From assembly GCA_029865665.1 (NCBI GenBank), contig JARXAV010000096.1, forward strand, positions 1-6,952: a stretch of DNA of 6,952 nt, written 5' to 3'. The notes under the pieces were generated by a model. It was not told the DNA's origin, did no database searches, and worked only from the letters and a program-made list of their open reading frames with translations. Positions within the stretch are counted from its first letter, which is position 1. Each line of letters starts with the position of its first letter. Shown here in pieces: positions 1 to 4,026 of this stretch. This DNA comes from Flectobacillus sp. Lineage in GTDB: Bacteria; Bacteroidota; Bacteroidia; Cytophagales; Spirosomataceae. Both the position numbers and the translations under genes were made by a program.

Positions 1-872
1 GGAACTTCTTTTGGTAAGATACCCAAGTATTTCATAGTTTTGAAAACACTACCTTTCACTAAATCATTATGGGGAAATCCTGGCTCGGTACAGCCTAAAC
101 AGGGGTGATTGGCACGTGTTTTGGAAGATTGTCTGTTCCATAGAATTTTGTTACAGCTCGCACGAGTCATTGGTCCACGGCAACCAACTTCGTAAAATAA
201 ACAACCATTGCCTCTTTTTCCGAAACCGCCATCTACTTTATTAGCAAAGTTGACCACATTGGTACAACCTGTTTGTACAAAATCCGTAAAGAAAGTTTTG
301 GGACGATGGTATTCATCAATTAGCACATCACCGATACGACCAGTGGCAATGGCAACTAAAATCTGTGTAATCCAGTCGGGGTGAGCTGGGCAACCAGGTA
401 TATTGATAACGGGCAAACCGCCTTTCGAAACGTAATTAGCTCCTAAGAAACCGCCTTTTTCCTTTTTCAAAAACTGCATCCCCGTCGATTCAGAAGGGTT
501 GGGTGCTACCGCATTGATGCCGCCCCAAGTTGCACAGTCACCAATCGCTACCACATAACCCGAAACTGCGGCAAGTTCTTTCACCCAATCTTGCATTGGG
601 CGGTCACAGAAGTAGTTCATCGTTCCTGAGCCGTTTGGCCCTTGAATGATACTTCCTTCAAAAACCAAAATATCGCACTGTACTTTTCCAGCGACGATTT
701 CATTGAGCAAATGAGTTACTTGTTCTCCAATTTCGAGACCAATAGAAGGGTGCCACAAAATGTTCACCCCAAAGTCGGTGACCAAATCAATGACGGTGGG
801 TTCTTCGGCATTCAAGAATGACATAGTGTTGCCACTACATGCACCTCCTTGAAGCCATAGTACGTTTGCCAT
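1..872 (-). CDS. hupS: [NiFe] uptake hydrogenase small subunit, group 2a (HupS/HucS type), C-terminus cut by window edge
   Basis: Electron-transfer subunit of an H2-oxidising [NiFe] hydrogenase; it carries three iron-sulfur clusters that pass electrons from the NiFe site in the large subunit. 290 complete codons are visible (start ATG 872-870) and the frame is open to the left edge; cyanobacterial HupS is about 320 residues. It starts MANVLWLQGGACSGN with no Tat signal, unlike the exported group 1 enzymes, which is the group 2a pattern and implies a cytoplasmic enzyme. Cluster ligands by family alignment: proximal Cys12, Cys113 (GDCATWGG) and Cys161 (PGCPAHPDW); distal Gln200, Cys203, Cys224, Cys231; medial Cys240, Cys258, Cys261 (CLGCTEP). 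Asn15 replaces the second Cys of the usual CxxC, and Gln200 the usual distal His; both are as I recall them in cyanobacterial HupS. The large-subunit gene is expected beyond the left edge. Two TetR-type operators lie upstream. Family and subgroup assignment is strong. Confidence 0.95.
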   Translation of the reverse strand, partial: MANVLWLQGGACSGNTMSFLNAEEPTVIDLVTDFGVNILWHPSIGLEIGEQVTHLLNEIVAGKVQCDILVFEGSIIQGPNGSGTMNYFCDRPMQDWVKELAAVSGYVVAIGDCATWGGINAVAPNPSESTGMQFLKKEKGGFLGANYVSKGGLPVINIPGCPAHPDWITQILVAIATGRIGDVLIDEYHRPKTFFTDFVQTGCTNVVNFANKVDGGFGKRGNGCLFYEVGCRGPMTRASCNKILWNRQSSKTRANHPCLGCTEPGFPHNDLVKGSVFKTMKYLGILPKEV

Positions 873-914
873 ATCGAGTAGTAGTTTACAGTATTGAAAA
901 TTGTATAATTCGGA

Positions 915-923
915 CAAATAATA
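915..923 (-). promoter_or_regulatory. possible hupS -7 promoter element (imperfect)
   Basis: On the minus strand the sequence reads TATTATTTG, which is the Bacteroidota -7 box TAnnTTTG with one extra base between TA and TTTG. It lies 43-51 bases upstream of the hupS start. The matching -33 region would fall around 940-946, inside the first operator copy, so a bound repressor could block it. No clear TTTG is seen there. This is a weak call. Confidence 0.25.
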
Positions 924-937
924 TTGACTTCGTAATT

Positions 938-955
938 TTAGAAAATAATTTCTAT
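938..955. promoter_or_regulatory. TetR-type operator, copy 1 (hupS proximal)
   Basis: The plus strand reads TTAGAAAATAATTTCTAT, a palindrome of half-sites TTAGAAA and TTTCTAt around four A/T bases. It differs at one base from the reverse complement of the copies at 958-975 and 2082-2099. The size and symmetry fit a dimeric TetR-family regulator, and two such genes lie within 2 kb. It begins 66 bases upstream of the hupS start. Assignment to a particular TetR is inference. Confidence 0.65.
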
Positions 956-957
956 TT

Positions 958-975
958 TTAGAAATTATTTTCTAA
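958..975. promoter_or_regulatory. TetR-type operator, copy 2 (hupS distal)
   Basis: The plus strand reads TTAGAAATTATTTTCTAA, a palindrome identical over all 18 bases to the site at 2082-2099. Its centre is exactly 20 bp from that of copy 1, about two helical turns, so two dimers would sit on the same DNA face. Because the copies are inverted, 938-954 and 959-975 also form a perfect 17-bp inverted repeat with a TTTT spacer. Only two G-C pairs are in that stem and no U-tract follows, so a terminator for the upstream tetR is unlikely. Confidence 0.7.
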
Positions 976-1049
976 TTATTTTGTCAGTTTATAATCTGTA
1001 TAAATTAAACGGCAACTTTTCTACTGAAACTAGTTACTTCGTGGAGGCA

Positions 1050-1670
1050 TTAATAAGAAAAAATGGGTAGTATCACTTGGTTAAATTCATCTAAGCCAGC
1101 CTTCGTGAAATAAGGGAAGAATTGATTCCAAACGGAATAGCGGTATTGCATGGGAGTGGGCGTGATTCCTCTCATTCGGCATTTTTGAATATAAAAAATC
1201 AAATTAGCCCATATATTTTCGGCTACTTGCTGGTATAGACCGGGGACAGCTTCGGGGATAAAATCTTGATTAAGAACTAGATAATCAATACGACTTTTGA
1301 TTTGGATTAACATTTTGGTCATATATTCCTGCCAAATCTGTTGGTGTTCGGTTGGGGTCGTATTTGTTTTGAAGAAATCGGCGATATAAAACTGATACTT
1401 TTCAAAAAAATCAAAGTATAAACTCAACTGAGCATTGAAACTCGTCATGGCTGTTGATACCGCATATTCTCGAAGCACGTTGGAGAAGTCCTCAAAAAGT
1501 ACCTCATAAACAGATTCAACGATGGCATCTTTATTTTTGAAGTGGTACGCCAAATTACCAACACTAATGCCCGTATCTTCTGCAATTTGTTGCAAACGCA
1601 CGGCATCCACCCCATTTTGGTTGAAGAGTTGAATAGAAGAGTTGAGAATTTTTTGTTTTGTATTATACAT
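1050..1670 (-). CDS. TetR/AcrR-family transcriptional regulator (hydrogenase-proximal)
   Basis: A 206-residue one-component DNA-binding regulator, normal length for TetR. The N-terminal domain (about 4-55) has the family helix-turn-helix: RLQQIAEDTG (25-34), then the recognition helix SVGNLAYHFK (36-45) and the usual KD-x2-VE-x2-Y continuation. Residues 60-206 form the variable helical ligand-binding and dimerisation domain, rich in Phe, Tyr and Gln and ending in a PYFTKAG segment (186-192). The ligand cannot be read from the sequence. Its start lies 9 bases after the stop of the small gene 1680-2039, so the two form an operon driven from the promoter next to the 2082-2099 operator. It is a paralogue of the TetR at 2148-2804. 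The placement suggests it represses its own operon and hupS through the TTAGAAA palindromes; that role is inference. Confidence 0.92.
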   Translation of the reverse strand: MYNTKQKILNSSIQLFNQNGVDAVRLQQIAEDTGISVGNLAYHFKNKDAIVESVYEVLFEDFSNVLREYAVSTAMTSFNAQLSLYFDFFEKYQFYIADFFKTNTTPTEHQQIWQEYMTKMLIQIKSRIDYLVLNQDFIPEAVPGLYQQVAENIWANLIFYIQKCRMRGITPTPMQYRYSVWNQFFPYFTKAGLDEFNQVILPIFSY

Positions 1671-1679
1671 ATTTTAGGG

Positions 1680-2039
1680 TCAATTTTGACATAAATTTAA
1701 TAACTCAATGTTTACTTCTAAGGTGCCTCTTTGGTCTTTTGCAGCCAATCTACGCATAAAATGAGCTTTTTGAGCTGCTCTTTTGGGACAAGGATGTGAG
1801 ACAATAAATCGTCGGATAAACTTGAGGGGATTATGGATATGAGCAAATACCAAATCTACTGCCCATTCGCCTTTACTTTTATAAATCTTTTCAATCACAG
1901 CAGAATCGGAAAGCCACAAATCATCAAAATACAGTCTAAAGTCGCTCGAATTTCCTTTTTTCTCATTGAAAAAAGCGTCATTGAGTCCTTTCATGACTTT
2001 AGCATAAGTATTGCTATCAATTTTAAATGGAGCTTTCAT
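1680..2039 (-). CDS. small conserved-looking protein of unknown function, co-transcribed with tetR
   Basis: A 119-residue protein I do not recognise. It has no signal peptide or membrane helix. The N-terminal half is mixed in charge, with aromatic runs such as DFRLYFDDLW (33-42). The second half is strongly basic: PLKFIRRFIVSHPCPKRAAQ (71-90) and HFMRRLAAKDQRG (93-105). Two cysteines (84, 117) do not form a metal-binding motif. The basic part could bind nucleic acid or an acidic partner, which is a guess. The ATG at 2039 was chosen because it begins the continuous frame and follows a 108-base intergenic region holding a TetR-type operator. The stop lies 9 bases before the downstream tetR start, which argues that it is a real gene expressed with the regulator. 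Its operator matches one upstream of hupS, so a role linked to the hydrogenase is possible. Confidence 0.75.
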   Translation of the reverse strand: MKAPFKIDSNTYAKVMKGLNDAFFNEKKGNSSDFRLYFDDLWLSDSAVIEKIYKSKGEWAVDLVFAHIHNPLKFIRRFIVSHPCPKRAAQKAHFMRRLAAKDQRGTLEVNIELLNLCQN

Positions 2040-2076
2040 GGTATGTCAATTTGGGAAGAATAGCTACTCTGCTACT

Positions 2077-2084
2077 CTAAATTA
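2077..2084 (-). promoter_or_regulatory. possible -7 box for the small gene/tetR operon
   Basis: On the minus strand this reads TAATTTAG, seven of eight positions of TAnnTTTG. It sits 38-45 bases upstream of the ATG at 2039 and overlaps the last three bases of the operator at 2082-2099. The operator would therefore fill the spacer between -33 and -7, a classic repression geometry. No good -33 TTTG is seen, so the call is tentative. Confidence 0.3.
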
Positions 2085-2099
2085 GAAATTATTTTCTAA
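2082..2099. promoter_or_regulatory. TetR-type operator, copy 3 (small gene/tetR operon)
   Basis: TTAGAAATTATTTTCTAA, flanked by A and T so that the dyad extends to 20 bp (2081-2100). It is identical to the site at 958-975 and lies in the only gap upstream of the small gene/tetR pair, 43-60 bases before the ATG. An exact 18-base palindrome shared by two promoter regions next to TetR genes is strong evidence of a regulator binding site. Autoregulation is typical of TetR proteins. Confidence 0.7.
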
Positions 2100-2147
2100 T
2101 TATAAAAGTCATTCACTTGATTAATTTATATTAGTGTTTCGACTGAT

Positions 2148-2804
2148 TTAGCCCCAATTATCAAACGGAAGGCTGTTGAGTTGTGCGTATTCATTTTTAC
2201 CTGTTAGCGAAAAATAAGGAGCAAGTAAACCCCAAATATGGTCTTTCAATTGTTGTACATTGATTTCCGCTACTTCTGTTCCTTTCATGCGTTCAAAATT
2301 CATCCAGTTTTCTAAGAATAATAAGTAACGATGTGCTAGTAAAAACGTAGTATCGGGCAATTGAGGCTCAATCAATGCTCCACGAGCGATATTAAACTGA
2401 AGCAATAATTCTAATTGAATCGTTTGCCATTGGACTTGTTCCCGATATTGTCGCTTAATACTTGAATACGCCCGAATAACCTCCAGCGTATCTGTATAGA
2501 AAAAACTATATTTCTGTTGTAGCAAAAAACTATTCTCTACATGCCGATTCATATTAGCAAATAAAGGAATCATGCGTAAATCTGCCAACAGTTGTTGCTG
2601 TTCTTGGGCTAATGCTTGATAGAGTTTTTCTACGAGTTCGTCTTTGGTTTTGAAATGATATGCCAAGTTGCCGACACTCATACCTACTTCGTCCGCAATA
2701 TGTTGTAAACGTACGCTTACAAAGCCAAACCTATTAAAAAGGTATAGAGCAGAGGCTAGTATTTTATCTTTAGTAGTGAGCGACATCCGTTTTTTTAACT
2801 TCAT
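2148..2804 (-). CDS. TetR/AcrR-family transcriptional regulator (distal paralogue)
   Basis: A 218-residue TetR-family regulator. Residues 31-62 hold the helix-turn-helix: VRLQHIADEVG, then the recognition helix SVGNLAYHFK (43-52), identical over ten residues to that of the TetR at 1050-1670. Across VRLQ to VE-x2-Y the two share about 22 of 32 residues, and both have a KY-x-F block mid-protein and a PYF-x3-G segment near the end (here 196-202), so they are true paralogues. The C-terminal ligand domain is otherwise divergent, which suggests different effectors. Met7 (ATG 2786-2784) may be the real start: MSLTTKDKIL aligns directly with MYNTKQKIL of the paralogue, and the apparent promoter leaves only about 10 bases of leader before Met1. 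A 108-base gap holding an operator separates it from the next gene, so it is probably a separate transcript. Confidence 0.92.
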   Translation of the reverse strand: MKLKKRMSLTTKDKILASALYLFNRFGFVSVRLQHIADEVGMSVGNLAYHFKTKDELVEKLYQALAQEQQQLLADLRMIPLFANMNRHVENSFLLQQKYSFFYTDTLEVIRAYSSIKRQYREQVQWQTIQLELLLQFNIARGALIEPQLPDTTFLLAHRYLLFLENWMNFERMKGTEVAEINVQQLKDHIWGLLAPYFSLTGKNEYAQLNSLPFDNWG

Positions 2805-2820
2805 TTAGCGAAATAAAGCA

Positions 2821-2828
2821 CAAAAATA
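2821..2828 (-). promoter_or_regulatory. -7 promoter element of the distal tetR
   Basis: The minus strand reads TATTTTTG, a perfect match to the Bacteroidota -7 consensus TAnnTTTG, 17-24 bases upstream of the first ATG of the TetR gene (35-42 bases upstream of Met7). No TTTG is visible at the -33 position, where a short dyad (2838-2853) lies instead. Confidence 0.45.
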
Positions 2829-2837
2829 CGATAGCCC

Positions 2838-2853
2838 TGTGGATTATCCCACA
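2838..2853. promoter_or_regulatory. short dyad upstream of the distal tetR, possible operator
   Basis: TGTGG-ATTATC-CCACA, with 5-bp perfect arms around a 6-bp centre, 10 bases upstream of the tetR -7 box and so in its core promoter. It is unrelated in sequence to the TTAGAAA palindromes. It could bind another regulator. The arms are short, so chance is possible. Confidence 0.25.
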
Positions 2854-2911
2854 TTTAAGAGAAAGAAGTAGCTAATAAGAGTCCTTGATAGTCAGAGCGA
2901 TAAGCAATACG

Positions 2912-2939
2912 AACCATTCGTCCTTTAAATTAACCATTC
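2912..2939 (+). promoter_or_regulatory. direct-repeat activator site, LytTR-like
   Basis: AACCATTC occurs at 2912-2919 and again at 2932-2939, exactly 20 bp apart and absent elsewhere in the window as far as I can see. Paired direct repeats of the ACCRTTC type spaced by about two helical turns are typical of LytTR-domain response regulators; AlgR sites contain CCGTTCGTC, and copy 1 reads CCATTCGTC. The pair ends 6 bases before a TTTG at 2946, the usual place for an activator of the promoter serving the secreted protein at 3043. The regulator assignment is inference. Confidence 0.4.
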
Positions 2940-2945
2940 AGGTAG

Positions 2946-2982
2946 TTTGTATAACATAGTACTAAGTAATGCACTAATTTTG
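2946..2982 (+). promoter_or_regulatory. promoter of the secreted-protein gene
   Basis: A perfect -7 box TAATTTTG (2975-2982) is preceded by TTTG at 2946-2949. The 25-base spacer is longer than the usual 17-23, so the -33 assignment is doubtful and an activator may compensate. Transcription would start near 2990, giving a leader of about 50 bases before the ATG at 3043. Confidence 0.5.
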
Positions 2983-3042
2983 AATCAACAAAACAGAAAC
3001 ACATTTTTAATCTAAAGCATAAACGCACAACAAAACAACGTC

Positions 3043-3447
3043 ATGAAAAATCAAGTAAGAAACCTCGCATTATCATTTTTAGCTACTGTATTAAGTTTAT
3101 CAGTAAGTTTAGCCTCTGAGCCTCAAGAAACAGGTGCATTAAAAGGGAAAGCCTTTGATGCAAGTATGTACCGTGTGATTAACACGATGAAAGTGAATTT
3201 GAAATTAGAAAAAGTAAAGGGTTCGGTCGTGAAAGTAAGTTTGAAAGATGAAAACAATCAGACGCTTCAAAGTGACTATGTAGGTAAGAAATCAATACTC
3301 TTCTCTCAGAAATATGATTTAGCAGAATTGCCAGATGGGAATTACCACTTTGAAATTACCGACGGAACGCAAGTAATCATCAAAGACGTACAAGTAGGAA
3401 CTGGCCAAGTGAAACCTGTAGATTATAGAACGCTTGCGTTGAAATAG
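3043..3447 (+). CDS. small secreted protein, probable beta-sandwich domain, function unknown
   Basis: A 134-residue exported protein. Residues 1-24 form a Sec signal peptide: basic start (Lys2, Arg6), hydrophobic core LALSFLATVLSLSV, and a probable cut after SLA24. No lipobox cysteine is present, and the mature part has no cysteine at all. The mature 110 residues alternate short hydrophobic strands (VNLKLEKV, SVVKVSLKDE, SILFSQKYDL, VIIKDVQV) with turns and contain LPDGNYHFEITDG (96-108). This pattern is common in small Ig-like or DUF3244-like beta-sandwich domains of secreted Bacteroidota proteins. It is too short to be an enzyme of an obvious family. The gene stands alone, with its own promoter and a strong terminator 195 bases after the stop. 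Possible LytTR-type sites upstream suggest signal-responsive expression. The specific family is not certain. Confidence 0.85.
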   Translation: MKNQVRNLALSFLATVLSLSVSLASEPQETGALKGKAFDASMYRVINTMKVNLKLEKVKGSVVKVSLKDENNQTLQSDYVGKKSILFSQKYDLAELPDGNYHFEITDGTQVIIKDVQVGTGQVKPVDYRTLALK

Positions 3448-3592
3448 TGTAAAAAGTTTAACGAATAGTTCCTACGAAAGTGAGTACTCGTTGGTAAATA
3501 GTTTATGATAGTAGTGGTCTCAAGATGTAGTATCGAAACCTTTGAACATTAAACTTTAAACTGACGACTACTTATTTGCACATAGCTTTTGC

Positions 3593-3607
3593 GAGCGACA
3601 GTCGCTC
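3593..3607. repeat. perfect GC-rich palindrome
   Basis: GAGCGAC-A-GTCGCTC, perfect 7-bp arms around a single base, in otherwise AT-rich DNA. As RNA it could form a 6-bp stem with a CAG loop. No poly-T follows. It may be a protein site, a remnant of a dispersed repeat, or part of the 3' end structure of the upstream mRNA. Confidence 0.4.
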
Positions 3608-3641
3608 ACGAACTTTTGACTTTTACACGTCATTCATTGTT

Positions 3642-3684
3642 AAAATCTCTTCTTTTTGAACTACTCAAAAAGAAGAGATTTTTT
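3642..3684 (+). terminator. strong rho-independent terminator
   Basis: A perfect 18-bp stem, AAAATCTCTTCTTTTTGA (3642-3659) and its exact complement (3665-3682), around the loop ACTAC, ending in six T residues (3679-3684). It most likely ends the transcript of the secreted-protein gene 195 bases upstream. The left arm begins with four A residues, so on the minus strand the hairpin also ends in T residues and could stop antisense transcription. Confidence 0.8.
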
Positions 3685-3698
3685 CGTTTAAAGGGTTC

Positions 3699-3761
3699 TT
3701 GTCTATACACAATACCTGAAAGAAGGATACCCCTCGGAATTACTACTAGACAAACTTTTTT
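3699..3761 (+). other. weak long-loop hairpin followed by T-run
   Basis: TTGTCTA (3699-3705) pairs with TAGACAA (3747-3753), enclosing 41 bases, and CTTTTTT follows at 3755-3761. This could be the end of a small RNA or attenuator, but the stem is only 7 bp and the loop shows no recognised motif. Low confidence. Confidence 0.15.
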
Positions 3762-3811
3762 ACTAAGTATTTCTTCTTGGAAAGCTTAATTGCTAAATAA
3801 GTATATTTTGC

Positions 3812-3829
3812 AAAAGAATTAATTCTTTT
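3812..3829. promoter_or_regulatory. perfect 18-bp palindrome upstream of the ROK gene
   Basis: AAAAGAATTAATTCTTTT is its own reverse complement over all 18 bases and lies about 55 bases upstream of the ROK -7 box. An operator for the ROK protein itself or for another dimeric regulator is plausible. AT-rich DNA makes chance palindromes more common, but a perfect 18-mer is still rare. Confidence 0.4.
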
Positions 3830-3842
3830 ATGATTTTGTAAT

Positions 3843-3883
3843 AAATATTTAAAAACATTTTAAATATTTTATAAAAGTTTTAT
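3843..3883. promoter_or_regulatory. AT-rich inverted repeats at the ROK promoter, possible ROK operator
   Basis: AAATATTTAAAA (3843-3854) and its exact complement (3858-3869) flank ACA; immediately after comes ATAAAA-G-TTTTAT (3871-3883). Both lie directly upstream of, or touching, the -7 box at 3883-3890. AT-rich inverted repeats of this kind resemble operators of ROK repressors such as NagC and Mlc, which suits autoregulation. The assignment is inferred from position and composition. Confidence 0.4.
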
Positions 3884-3890
3884 ATATTTG
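3883..3890 (+). promoter_or_regulatory. -7 promoter element of the ROK regulator gene
   Basis: TATATTTG matches TAnnTTTG exactly. Transcription would start near 3897 and leave a leader of about 130 bases before the ATG at 4027. No TTTG lies at the -33 distance, where the inverted repeats sit. Confidence 0.45.
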
Positions 3891-4026
3891 AGACATCATT
3901 ACGATTTGTTGAGTAGCTATCTAGGAAAATATAGGATTAATAAGGGATAGAATTAGTAATTTGGTTGAATATTTAGCAGGCAATCTGTAAGCTGTTTTTA
4001 TAGATATTTTTCCAACATTCAAATAA

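Larger units (their letters stand above)
3448..4026. other. 579-base intergenic region without a convincing gene
   Basis: Between the secreted-protein gene and the ROK gene. It holds a GC-rich palindrome (3593-3607), a strong intrinsic terminator (3642-3684), a weak hairpin with a T-run (3699-3761), three AT-rich palindromes (3812-3883) and a -7 box (3883-3890). A 66-codon open frame at 3589-3789 runs straight through the terminator hairpin, has unlikely composition, and is not called. 3448-3590 forms the probable 3' untranslated part of the upstream mRNA; I see no tRNA or other recognisable RNA gene. Confidence 0.6.

Noticed and set aside
938..975. Reading the 17-bp inverted repeat as a terminator for the upstream tetR gene
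   Set aside because: The stem has only two G-C pairs and no T-run follows on the minus strand, and its unit recurs as a single palindrome upstream of another operon, which fits an operator better.
1833..2063. 76-codon plus-strand open frame opposite the small gene
   Set aside because: It lies antisense to most of the 119-residue gene, which has better context (operator-bearing upstream gap, 9-base spacing to tetR), so it is a shadow.
2838..2853. DnaA-box-like sequence (TAATCCACA on the minus strand, one base from TTATCCACA)
   Set aside because: A single imperfect box without a cluster or origin context; better explained as a promoter dyad or chance.
3589..3789. 66-codon plus-strand open frame in the intergenic region
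   Set aside because: It runs through the perfect terminator hairpin, has no promoter or recognisable domain, and its composition is unlike the neighbouring proteins.
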